Shown piece after piece: positions 17,934-25,911 of a DNA stretch of 39,025 nucleotides. The notes beneath the pieces were generated by a model. That model ran no database searches. It saw only the letters and a program-made list of their open reading frames with translations, and had not been told where the DNA came from. This DNA comes from Psychrobacter sp. FME13 (GTDB lineage: Bacteria; Pseudomonadota; Gammaproteobacteria; Pseudomonadales; Moraxellaceae): contig NZ_RRYV01000019.1 in assembly GCF_014861395.1 (NCBI RefSeq), positions 1 through 39,025 of the forward strand, in the 5' to 3' direction. The stretch's first letter is position 1. Every line of letters begins with the position of its first letter. A program made the position numbers and the translations under genes.

Positions 17934-18101
17934 TATTCTTGTTTATTTTATAAAAACCCCAAAAATATAATTGGCTGTGTCAAAATCGTTTAGCCTATAA
18001 TGCATAGCATTTGCACTCGTTTTCCTTACTGTTTTTTTAGAAAATAGTATTTGTAGACGGTTGTATATGTCAAAGCACAGTAAAATATTAAAGAGAGTGA
18101 T

Positions 18102-18533
18102 ATGCGCTTTAGAAAACCAACCGTTGAACCACTTGAGATTAATCTAACACCAATGATTGATTGCTTACTATTTTTGATCGTGTTTTTGCTGCTTGCAACG
18201 TCGTTTAATCATTTTAGTCGTTTAAATATTATTCTTCCTGAAGCAGAAGGTGTTGAGCAAACAGAACAACAAAACAGCATCGAAGTAGCCGTTCAAGAAG
18301 ATGGTAGTTATTTGGTCAATGGTATCACGCTTGCTAGCAGTAATGAGGCTGAATTGACCAGTATGCTACAGCAAGAAGCGGGTAGTAATCGTGACATGCT
18401 ATTTGTAATTGCTGCAGATGCCAATGCCACTCATCAATCTGTTGTAAGGGTGATGGACATTGCGGGAAAATTAGGATTCTTGAACCTTAATATCAGCACA
18501 GTTGTGCCACTTGGTCAGCCGTTACCGCAGTAA
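18102..18533 (+). CDS. exbD: ExbD/TolR-family protein
   Basis: The 143-residue product has one transmembrane helix at about residues 20-38 (LTPMIDCLLFLIVFLLLATS) with the conserved proton-path aspartate (D20 in PMIDCLLF), then a periplasmic domain (IEVAVQEDGSYLVNGITLAS ... FVIAADANATHQSVVRVMDI). It works with ExbB as the rotor or peptidoglycan-facing part of the proton-driven motor. The start has AAAGAGAGTGAT before ATG. The spacer from exbB is 168 bases, longer than is common for such pairs. Given the next genes, a role linked to lipopolysaccharide transport or envelope upkeep is conceivable but unproved. Confidence 0.92.
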   Translation: MRFRKPTVEPLEINLTPMIDCLLFLIVFLLLATSFNHFSRLNIILPEAEGVEQTEQQNSIEVAVQEDGSYLVNGITLASSNEAELTSMLQQEAGSNRDMLFVIAADANATHQSVVRVMDIAGKLGFLNLNISTVVPLGQPLPQ

Positions 18534-18726
18534 TAGATAGTCAATTTCTTATGAATCAGAGACGGTGTTATTTTCGCTCAGTCTACTATCTGTAGTGCTG
18601 TTACTCACTTTTTAATATCTGAATTATTGTGAATTGACGATTGCTGTTTTAGTGTCACAAACACTCCTATAAAACTGTACTTTGAGTACAGTCCATTCAT
18701 ACCAAGATACTCAAATTGAGGCTTTT

Positions 18727-20514
18727 ATGAGCCAAGCATACCAACCCAACGCTAATAAAAATGCTGCTAAAAAGTTGTCAGCAAAGCCATCAAGCACCCC
18801 TAAACATCAGACGCTACTGCGTCTACTACGTTATCTCAAGCCTTACTGGTGGGCCTTGATACTGGTTATTTTAGGTTTTGCTATTAATGCGGGGACAGAG
18901 ATATGGGTTGCCAAACTTTTACAGTACATCACTGATGCTATCAATCAAGGTGATCAGAGCAAACAGAATTTGTTTCCATTATTGATTGTGGTGTTGTTTT
19001 TTGTGCGTGGTTTAGGTAGTTTTTTGGGTAACTATTATTCTGCTTTGGTTTCGCGCAATTTGGTTTATGAGTTGCGAGTGGAAGTTTTTAATAAATTGTT
19101 GCGTCTACCAAGCTCATTTTATTTGGCCAATCCAGCAGGTACGATCTCGTCGAAGCTCATATTTGATGTTGAGCAGGTAACTGCTGCTAGTACAGAGTCA
19201 ATGAAGACTGTACTACGTGATGGCTTGACAGTATTAGCATTGATAGGCTTTTTGCTCTATAGCAATTGGCGCTTAACCTTAATTTTGTTTCTCGTATTGC
19301 CGCCAATTCTGTGGCTAATTCGTATCGCATCCAAGCGCTACCTTAAGCTGTCTAAAGGTATTCAAGAGACGATGGGTGATGTCAGTCATATTACCAACGA
19401 AGTCATTGGTGGTTATCAAGTGGTCAAAAACTATGGGGGACAAGCATACGAGGCTGAACGTTTTAATAAAACATCAAAAAAGAACTTACGCCAAGGTATG
19501 AAAATAGTCGTTACAAATAGCATTAATACACCAGCCGTACAGCTGTTGATGGCAATAGCTATGTCGGTTGTTGTATGGCTCGCACTGCGTCCATCGGTGA
19601 TTGATAATATTTCAGCTGGTGAGTTCATCTCCTATATAGCCGCTGCAGGGTTGCTCAGTAAACCTGTGCGTTCGCTAACGGATGTCAATCAAAAGCTACA
19701 AAAAGGTATCGCGGCAGGTGAGTCAATTTTTGCTTTGCTCGATGAGCCAGAAGAAAAAGATACAGGCACTCTTAGCTCGAACTTATCAGGTGAGATGAAA
19801 CTGAATGATGTCAGCTTGGTGTACCCAGATTCAACAGTGGCACTGAGTGACTTCACTTTAGATATACGTGCAGGAGAGACCGTTGCATTAGTAGGACGAA
19901 GCGGAGCTGGTAAGTCATCCTTAGTTAATTTACTGACACGTACCTTATCAACTTCTTCAGGGCAGATTACGTTAGATGGTATGCCTATTGAAAATATTAA
20001 GTTAGAGAGTTTACGTTCTCAGATTGCGATGGTTAATCAACAAGTGGTGCTGTTTAATACCACAGTATTTAACAATATCGCTTATGGCAGCCTAGCCAAT
20101 AAAACACAAGCTGAAGTTGAGCGTGCTGCTAAAGATGCTTTTGCTCATGATTTTATTATGCAAATGCCAAACGGCTATCAGAGTGAAATCGGAGCTGAAG
20201 GATTACAGTTATCTGGTGGGCAACGTCAACGTTTATCTATTGCTCGAGCGCTATTAAAAGATGCGCCAATTTTGATCTTAGATGAGGCGACCAGCGCGCT
20301 AGACAATGAGTCAGAGCATTATATTCAGCAAGCACTTGATAATGTGATGAAAGACCGCACGACCTTGGTGATTGCTCATCGATTAACGACCATTGAGTCA
20401 GCTGATCGCATTGCTGTGTTAGATGCTGGACAGATTGTAGAGTTAGGTACGCACCAAGAGTTGATGAAATTACAAGGCTATTATGCACAAATGTATGACC
20501 GCGACTTTGAATAA
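18727..20514 (+). CDS. msbA: Lipid A export ATP-binding/permease protein MsbA
   Basis: MsbA flips lipid A-core across the inner membrane. The 595-residue half-transporter has an N-terminal six-helix domain (from about residue 40, PYWWALILVILGFAINAGTE) and an ATPase domain from about residue 355, with Walker A GRSGAGKSS, the signature LSGGQRQRLSIARALL, Walker B ILILDEATSALD and the switch histidine in VIAHRLTTI. The open frame extends back to a TTG at 18682, but the ATG at 18727 has GAGG a few bases upstream and is preferred. It follows exbD after about 190 bases and precedes lpxK, an arrangement typical for msbA. Its stop codon is 11 bases before the left MITE end at 20526. Confidence 0.95.
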   Translation: MSQAYQPNANKNAAKKLSAKPSSTPKHQTLLRLLRYLKPYWWALILVILGFAINAGTEIWVAKLLQYITDAINQGDQSKQNLFPLLIVVLFFVRGLGSFLGNYYSALVSRNLVYELRVEVFNKLLRLPSSFYLANPAGTISSKLIFDVEQVTAASTESMKTVLRDGLTVLALIGFLLYSNWRLTLILFLVLPPILWLIRIASKRYLKLSKGIQETMGDVSHITNEVIGGYQVVKNYGGQAYEAERFNKTSKKNLRQGMKIVVTNSINTPAVQLLMAIAMSVVVWLALRPSVIDNISAGEFISYIAAAGLLSKPVRSLTDVNQKLQKGIAAGESIFALLDEPEEKDTGTLSSNLSGEMKLNDVSLVYPDSTVALSDFTLDIRAGETVALVGRSGAGKSSLVNLLTRTLSTSSGQITLDGMPIENIKLESLRSQIAMVNQQVVLFNTTVFNNIAYGSLANKTQAEVERAAKDAFAHDFIMQMPNGYQSEIGAEGLQLSGGQRQRLSIARALLKDAPILILDEATSALDNESEHYIQQALDNVMKDRTTLVIAHRLTTIESADRIAVLDAGQIVELGTHQELMKLQGYYAQMYDRDFE

Positions 20515-20525
20515 GTGTGTTTATT

Positions 20526-20575
20526 AGGGCGTGTTTAACCCTTCGAGTATGGCACTGACAGTATCTATTTGCGAA
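20526..20575. mobile_element. Family B MITE, left end only, between msbA and lpxK
   Basis: The sequence AGGGCGTGTTTAACCCTTCG, continuing GTATGGCACTGACAGTATCTATTT from 20547, aligns over about 48 bases with the left end of the complete family B MITE at 37909. One single-base gap is needed and most differences are transitions. No right end occurs before lpxK. The matching right end is on the far side of lpxK at 21877. Confidence 0.65.
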
Positions 20576-20654
20576 TAGTTAATAGGGTCTAATATTTTGG
20601 AACGGTTTTACTATTTTAGCCATACTGAACTTATAGAATAAGTAGTCAATAATT

Positions 20655-21791
20655 ATGAGCTTTGAGACGACAGTAACGCGAGCATGGCAACGCCAAGCTG
20701 GTTGGTTATGGTTATTGCTACCTATCAGTTGGCTGTACGGAATCATTTCGATGCTTCGCCGTCAGGCATACAAACTAGGTCTGTTAAAAAGTTATCGAGC
20801 CCCTGTCCCAGTGATGGTTATTGGTAATATCAGTGTTGGTGGTAGTGGCAAGACACCATTGATTATTGCTTTGGTAAATAAATTGCAAGGAGAAGGTATC
20901 AAGGTGGGTGTCATTAGCCGTGGTTATGGTGGTGATACTAATAAGATGCCATCATTGGTTAGTGCAGATAGCTTGCCTAGTGTGGTCGGAGATGAGCCCT
21001 GTTTAATTGTTAATACGACCAATGTGCCAATGGCGGTATGTCCCAATCGTAAACAGGCAATCACTACTTTGCTGGATAAGCACCCAGATTTGCAATTGGT
21101 TATTGCTGATGATGGTTTGCAGCATTATGCCTTACAACGTGATATCGAGTGGATTGTCGTCGATGCGTCACGGGGTTTTGGTAATGAACAATTACTCCCC
21201 ACTGGATTTTTACGTGAACCTATTTCACGTTTAAAAGGCGCAACTGTTATCTATCATGAAAAGCTAAGCGCAGATTTAGATGATAGCAACGATGGAAATA
21301 GCCAGTATCAAAGCAGCCGTTTGACAATGCATCTGACAGCTGAAAATATGCAACGCTTGTGGCAACCTACTGTAGTCGCTCCTCAAGTAACTGATGTTCA
21401 AATAATTAGTATTAAGGCCAGTGCTGATGCGCCTAGTACTGGTAAAAAAGTACATGCTGTGAGTGGTATCGGCTATCCGCAGCGGTTTTTTGATACGCTA
21501 AGTTCACTGGGTTTTGATGTCATTGGGCATGCATATCCTGATCATCATGATTTTAGTTTGGCTGAGCTGTTGCAGTATCACGATTATCCGATTGTTATAA
21601 CCAGCAAGGATGCAGTAAAAATAAAAGCCTTGTTATTCGAATATACAGCTAAGCAACCACTTAACGATGATTGCGAAAATCTGGTGAATAGGCTGTGGGT
21701 ATTGCCGGTAACGGCTGCACTTTCTGATAGTTGTTATGATGCATTACAACAGCAGCTACAGACATTAGGCATCAGGACTGCACCGATATAA
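20655..21791 (+). CDS. lpxK: Tetraacyldisaccharide 4'-kinase
   Basis: LpxK phosphorylates the 4' position of the lipid A precursor at the inner membrane. An N-terminal hydrophobic helix (about residues 17-33, GWLWLLLPISWLYGIIS) anchors it, and the Walker A loop is GNISVGGSGKTPL with K66. GVISRGYGG and LVIADDGLQHYALQRDIEWI, with the conserved acidic DDG, are family hallmarks, as is VVGDEPCLI. The 378-residue length is slightly above the usual 330-345 owing to an insertion around 205-260. It is essential in most Gram-negative bacteria and normally lies between msbA and kdsB, as here. Its flanks are unusual: the two ends of a family B MITE stand at 20526 and 21877. Confidence 0.95.
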   Translation: MSFETTVTRAWQRQAGWLWLLLPISWLYGIISMLRRQAYKLGLLKSYRAPVPVMVIGNISVGGSGKTPLIIALVNKLQGEGIKVGVISRGYGGDTNKMPSLVSADSLPSVVGDEPCLIVNTTNVPMAVCPNRKQAITTLLDKHPDLQLVIADDGLQHYALQRDIEWIVVDASRGFGNEQLLPTGFLREPISRLKGATVIYHEKLSADLDDSNDGNSQYQSSRLTMHLTAENMQRLWQPTVVAPQVTDVQIISIKASADAPSTGKKVHAVSGIGYPQRFFDTLSSLGFDVIGHAYPDHHDFSLAELLQYHDYPIVITSKDAVKIKALLFEYTAKQPLNDDCENLVNRLWVLPVTAALSDSCYDALQQQLQTLGIRTAPI

Positions 21792-21831
21792 ATACAATTG
21801 AGCCTGAGGAGTTTTTAGCCTAAGGCTTTGT

Positions 21832-21877
21832 GTTCATACGATCAGCAGTACCTATTTGTAACGGTTCAACATGCCCT
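21832..21877. mobile_element. Family B MITE, right end only, between lpxK and kdsB
   Basis: The sequence from 21838 (CGATCAGCAGTACCTATTTG) to GGTTCAACATGCCCTAG matches the right end of the complete MITE, CGATCAGCAG ... GTTCAACACGCCCTAG. It points outward to the right. With the left end at 20526 it encloses a 1352-base segment whose only gene is lpxK. Confidence 0.65.
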
Positions 21878-21954
21878 AGTCAAAATATTGGAAATACCGT
21901 TTATTATAAAAGTAAAGATTTATAGTCATATAAAAAATTCTATAGGAATTAACC

Positions 21955-22767
21955 ATGTCATCAGTTGTTATGCCGGCTAAAACTCATATTGTCATTCCTG
22001 CTCGTTTCAAAAGCACACGATTACCTGGTAAACCACTGCTAAAAATACATGGTAAGCCAATGATTCTATGGGTCGCTGAAAAAGCACAAACAGCGAAATT
22101 TGCTGATGATATGTGTATTGCCACTGATAATGAGCAAATAGCAAAGATCTGTATGGAAGCGGGTTTTGATGTGGTCATGACTAGTGCTGAACATGCATCA
22201 GGTACCGATCGTTTGGCAGAAGTTGCTGCCATAAAAGGGTGGGCTGATCATGATATCGTGGTCAATATGCAGGGCGATGAGCCACTGGTTCCACCTTTGT
22301 TATTGGAGCAAGTCAAAGCACTCTTGGTAGCAGATAGTGATAGCGTAATGGCTACGTTATGTGAGCCTATCGATGACTATGAAACCTTTATGCGTCCGTC
22401 GGTAGTAAAGGTGGTGAGTCAACAGTCCGCTAATGTACAGCGTGCGCTTTATTTTAGTCGAGCACCTATTCCTTGTGACCGTGATGCTGTGTTAGCTAAT
22501 GAAGAACAAAAACAAACACCAAAAAACGCCTATCGCCACTTAGGATTATATGCGTACCGCGTGCGTCTATTGCAGCAATTTGTACATTGGTCACAAACAC
22601 CGCTGGAAACGCTTGAGAGCTTAGAGCAGTTACGTGTTTTGGAAAATGGTGGACATATTGCGATTGCACAAGCAGATTGTCACTTACCTGCAGGTGTTGA
22701 TACACAAGAAGATTTGGATCGCCTAAACAGCATGAGCTTGGCTGACTTTCAAAACCCCATTAAATGA
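21955..22767 (+). CDS. kdsB: 3-deoxy-manno-octulosonate cytidylyltransferase
   Basis: KdsB activates Kdo as CMP-Kdo for transfer to lipid A. The nucleotide-binding start [20 protein letters not shown] is unmistakable, and [20 protein letters not shown] carries the conserved metal-binding region. [16 protein letters not shown] is the usual C-terminal motif, with the GVDT loop. The 270-residue product is a little longer than the 248-residue E. coli enzyme because of about eight extra N-terminal residues and a short tail. AGGAATTAACC before ATG supports the start. It lies 77 bases after the right MITE end that follows lpxK, so any read-through from msbA-lpxK would cross that end. Confidence 0.96.
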   Translation: MSSVVMPAKTHIVIPARFKSTRLPGKPLLKIHGKPMILWVAEKAQTAKFADDMCIATDNEQIAKICMEAGFDVVMTSAEHASGTDRLAEVAAIKGWADHDIVVNMQGDEPLVPPLLLEQVKALLVADSDSVMATLCEPIDDYETFMRPSVVKVVSQQSANVQRALYFSRAPIPCDRDAVLANEEQKQTPKNAYRHLGLYAYRVRLLQQFVHWSQTPLETLESLEQLRVLENGGHIAIAQADCHLPAGVDTQEDLDRLNSMSLADFQNPIK

Positions 22768-22854
22768 TAGCCTAACCAAAATATCATCACTGTATTTATA
22801 GCGTACTGACACGCTATCTCTTAAATAATCGAGCAATGTGACAGGACGGTAACG

Positions 22855-23979
22855 ATGAGTGATATAACAGATAATACCAGCGTTGCAGATGATGTTTATT
22901 TTGCACCTTTATTACCATGGCAGCAAACGTTATGGTCACAACTAACGCAACGAGTATTACAGCAGCAACCTTTGCCACATGCATTATTGGCAGCAGGTAT
23001 GCAGGGCATGGGTAAGCGAGCTTTTGTATGGCGATTGGTCGCTTGGTTGTTATGTCGTACCCGTAATAGCCATCCAACAGGTGCTTGCGGCGTGTGTGAG
23101 AGCTGTCAATGGCTAAGATCAGGTACACATCCAAGCTTACAAGTCTTGCCATTGGTCAGCACACCGATGAGTGTTGATCATACTGCTAAGAAGGAAAATC
23201 TGAGCAGCACTGCCAAAAATAAAAAAACTAGTAAAGCAGCTAGTCATAGTGTTCTAAAGACTAAAGTAGATGATATCCGAGCCTTGCAACCTTTTATCTA
23301 TCAAGGTGGACAAGGACTGCGGATATGTGTGTTAGATCATGCTGAAAAAATGACTATTGCTGCAGCTAATGCGCTACTCAAAACCCTAGAGGAACCGCAA
23401 GCACAAGTTCATTTGTTTTTGATCAGTGATACACCTTCGCAGCTATTACCAACTATTAAAAGCCGCGTACAGCAATTGGCGTTACAGGCGATTGAGCCGA
23501 GGTTAGCTGCTGATTATGTGACACAGGCATTAGGACATACGGTCAACCGAGAAGCAGTTGGTACAGATGCCATTCATCAACTGATACAATTAGCTAATGG
23601 TGCGCCTTTAGCGGCGATAGCATTGGCGCAAGCGGTGTGGTATAGCAAGCGTGGACTATGGCTGACGACGTGGCAAGCATTGCGTAGTGGTAAGCGTAGT
23701 AGTATAGCTGCCAGTGATTATTGGCAAAACCAGTTAAGTATCGTTGAATTTATTCAGCTATCTGAATTGATGTTGCTTGATATACGCCGTGTTTGTTTAG
23801 GGCTTGATGAATTGCAAAAAGACGTCAATCTATCTGGCTTATTAGAGTCTTATCAACCGGCTGCTAGTGGTTTAGAGGCATTTGCGAATAGCTTGCAACA
23901 GACCAAAATTTCTCTGCAACAAAATGTGCAAGAAAAATTTGCCTATGATAAGCTAATGCAGGAAATGGCATATTTATAA
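22855..23979 (+). CDS. holB: DNA polymerase III delta' subunit
   Basis: Delta' is part of the clamp loader that places the beta clamp on DNA. The chain begins with PWQQTLWSQLTQRVLQQQPL, then a Walker-A-like loop GMQGMGKR at 48-55. Four zinc-binding cysteines are at 67, 78, 81 and 84 (CGVCESC), and the DnaX-family AAA+ core has VLDHAEKMTIAAANALLKTL and the SRC-like LLPTIKSRVQQLAL. An insertion around residues 103-130, rich in Lys and Ser (KKENLSSTAKNKKTSKAASH), is not part of the fold. pilZ follows in the same direction, as in Pseudomonas aeruginosa, although tmk is not next to it here. Length 374. Confidence 0.92.
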   Translation: MSDITDNTSVADDVYFAPLLPWQQTLWSQLTQRVLQQQPLPHALLAAGMQGMGKRAFVWRLVAWLLCRTRNSHPTGACGVCESCQWLRSGTHPSLQVLPLVSTPMSVDHTAKKENLSSTAKNKKTSKAASHSVLKTKVDDIRALQPFIYQGGQGLRICVLDHAEKMTIAAANALLKTLEEPQAQVHLFLISDTPSQLLPTIKSRVQQLALQAIEPRLAADYVTQALGHTVNREAVGTDAIHQLIQLANGAPLAAIALAQAVWYSKRGLWLTTWQALRSGKRSSIAASDYWQNQLSIVEFIQLSELMLLDIRRVCLGLDELQKDVNLSGLLESYQPAASGLEAFANSLQQTKISLQQNVQEKFAYDKLMQEMAYL

Positions 23980-24091
23980 AGTAGTTTTTATGCTGTTTGG
24001 ATATAGTTTAATATATCACTGATGCTTTAGTTTACATACCGTTAGTCACTCATAACAATATAATCAACCTAATTAATAAAGGAAGCTAACT

Positions 24092-24439
24092 ATGGCAATG
24101 CCAGGACGCGGCGGAGTATTGACCTGCCATATGGAAAGTATCGAGACGTTATATGCCAGTTACTTATCCTTTGTGAGTAATGGAGCCTTATTTGTACCCT
24201 CTAACCAGTCGCATCAGTTAGGTGATGAGGTATTTATCGCTGTGACTTTACCGAATTCAAGCGAACGTTTACCTATGAATGGTAAGGTGGTGTGGATAAA
24301 CTCTAAAACACAAGGTAGTCGTCCAGCAGGTTTTGCGGTACAAATTGGTACTGACATTGCTGGTCAAAGAATTAAAAATGAAGTTGAGCGATTGTTGGCT
24401 GGTAAAATAGATGGCTTGCAGTCGACTTATACCATGTGA
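24092..24439 (+). CDS. pilZ: Type IV pilus assembly protein PilZ
   Basis: This 115-residue single-domain protein corresponds to the PilZ of P. aeruginosa, which is needed for type IV pilus assembly and acts with the PilB/FimX side of the system. It begins MAMPGRGGVLTCHMESIETL and has VSNGALFVPS and VVWINSKTQGSRPAGFAVQI. Unlike c-di-GMP-binding PilZ domains it lacks the N-terminal RxxxR and the complete D/NxSxxG motifs, as expected for true PilZ. The start has AAAGGAAGCTAAC before ATG. It lies 112 bases after holB in the same direction and is followed by a terminator shared with ppk2. Confidence 0.92.
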   Translation: MAMPGRGGVLTCHMESIETLYASYLSFVSNGALFVPSNQSHQLGDEVFIAVTLPNSSERLPMNGKVVWINSKTQGSRPAGFAVQIGTDIAGQRIKNEVERLLAGKIDGLQSTYTM

Positions 24440-24496
24440 TATTAATATTGATGACTATTTTCTCTATTACGATTGGTTTTAAATAGATATCACCAT

Positions 24497-24536
24497 AAAA
24501 AAGCAGCCCTATATTTTGATATAAGGCTGCTTTTTT
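24497..24536. terminator. Bidirectional terminator between pilZ and ppk2
   Basis: AAAAAAGCAGCC (24497-24508) pairs with GGCTGCTTTTTT (24525-24536); the inner TATAT/ATATA can extend the stem. It separates two convergent genes and can act on both strands. Confidence 0.85.
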
Positions 24537-24589
24537 GATGAGCTGTTTTTAAATAAATTTGGAGAAATATCGACTGTTGATGAGGCATG

Positions 24590-25669
24590 TTAATAACGAG
24601 GCGGCACATACATATCATTTGGAATAGGCTCACGATAATATTCATCATCGCGTTTACGGTTGGGTAACTCAACCTCATCACGAGGCACTTCTTTATAAGG
24701 AATTTGGTCGAGTAAGTGTGCGATGCAGTTTAGCCTTGCACGTTTTTTATTGTTGCCTTCTACGACCCACCATGGAGCTTCAGGAATATGGGTACGTTCA
24801 AACATGGTCTCTTTTGCTTTGGTGTAGTCTTCCCACCGCCGGCGTGATTGCAAATCCATCGGTGAAAGTTTCCATTGTTTGAGCGGATCATACATTCGGC
24901 TCATGAAACGCGCATGTTGTTCGTCATCGGTAATTGAAAACCAGTATTTCACCAGACGAATGCCAGAGCGTACTAACATACGTTCAAAATCAGGCACCGA
25001 TTGAAAAAACTCCTCATACTGTGCGTCTGTACAGAAGCCCATCACGTGCTCGACACCACCGCGGTTATACCAACTACGGTCAAACAGTACAATTTCACCT
25101 GCGGCTGGCAAGTGGGCGACATAGCGTTGAAAATACCATTGCGTTTGCTCACGTTCTGTTGGCGCGGGTAGGGCTGCAACACGACAAACTCTTGGATTTA
25201 GGCGCTGAGTGATACGCTTAATAGCACCACCTTTACCAGCAGAATCTCGTCCTTCAAAGATGACGATAATGCGCTCACCGCGATCTACTACCCAATCTTG
25301 TAGTTTGATAAGCTCTCGTTGTAGTCGTACCAGTTCATGGAAGTATGTACGACGATCTAGCTTTTCTTGATCACTCATTTCGCGTCCGTCAAAACGAAAG
25401 TCACGCGCATAGTCATCTATTTCATTTTCTAGCTCTTCATCATAGGTATCGATTAAGTCTTGGTGCATTTTTCGTCGCAGTTCATCATCAAGCACTTCTT
25501 TTTCGATACGCTCAGATAGAATTTCTTGTTCGCGATTATATTGATCAATGTGTTCTTTGGTTGTTAGAGACTGAAAATCAGCTGTTGTATTGGGCTCGGT
25601 TATGTTGATTTTTTCAGAACCAAAAATGATTTGCCGTAGTTGTTTTAACAAATATTTAGTTTTACCCAT
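24590..25669 (-). CDS. ppk2: Polyphosphate kinase 2
   Basis: PPK2 transfers phosphate between polyphosphate and nucleotides, usually to make GTP or ATP from the diphosphate. The Walker A loop FEGRDSAGKGGAIKRITQRL starts at about residue 138 and the Walker B/lid region is IVLFDRSWYNRGGVEHVMGF at about 191. The sequence is of the single-domain PPK2 type. An open frame extends upstream to 25783, but the ATG at 25669 has AAAGGTAAC before it, and the upstream part contains a terminator, so the product is 359 residues. The first 85 residues are charged and probably helical. It may help keep nucleotide pools in a cold-adapted organism, which is inference. Confidence 0.93.
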   Translation of the reverse strand: MGKTKYLLKQLRQIIFGSEKINITEPNTTADFQSLTTKEHIDQYNREQEILSERIEKEVLDDELRRKMHQDLIDTYDEELENEIDDYARDFRFDGREMSDQEKLDRRTYFHELVRLQRELIKLQDWVVDRGERIIVIFEGRDSAGKGGAIKRITQRLNPRVCRVAALPAPTEREQTQWYFQRYVAHLPAAGEIVLFDRSWYNRGGVEHVMGFCTDAQYEEFFQSVPDFERMLVRSGIRLVKYWFSITDDEQHARFMSRMYDPLKQWKLSPMDLQSRRRWEDYTKAKETMFERTHIPEAPWWVVEGNNKKRARLNCIAHLLDQIPYKEVPRDEVELPNRKRDDEYYREPIPNDMYVPPRY

Positions 25670-25748
25670 AAATGTTACCTTTGGTTGGCATATCAAGTTT
25701 TGTAAAATGCTACTCCCTAATTCACTTTTATAATAACAAACTATAGGC

Positions 25749-25790
25749 AATAAAAAATGCCCTTTACATGAATTAAAGGACATTTTTTAT
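25749..25790 (-). terminator. Hairpin terminator between thiolase and ppk2
   Basis: ATAAAAAATGCCCTTTA pairs with TAAAGGACATTTTTTAT around a short loop with one mismatch. It lies after the thiolase gene and before the ppk2 start, which separates the two leftward transcripts and argues against the longer ppk2 frame. Confidence 0.7.
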
Positions 25791-25852
25791 GGTATGTACT
25801 GAGTAAGGCAATAACTTAGTGCATTCCTGTTATTTTAGTATTTATAAAGCTA

Positions 25853-25911
25853 ATGGGTGACCTCAATTCACTCGATAGTCATCTCAATAGGCTAAACACA
25901 AGGTATCTTGA
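25853..25911. mobile_element. Family A MITE, left end only, after the thiolase gene
   Basis: ATGGGTGACCTCAATTCACT, continuing CGATAGTCATCTCAATAGG, aligns with the left end of the MITE at 528 (CTTAATTCAATCGATAGTTATCTAAATGGG). It lies within 60 bases of the thiolase stop codon, the same placement as the left end at 10839 beside the Lon-like gene. No outward right end was found upstream of the thiolase. Confidence 0.5.

Noticed and set aside
22814..23152. 112-codon frame opposite holB
   Set aside because: It is antisense to a well-supported gene and its protein looks like a shadow with no family.
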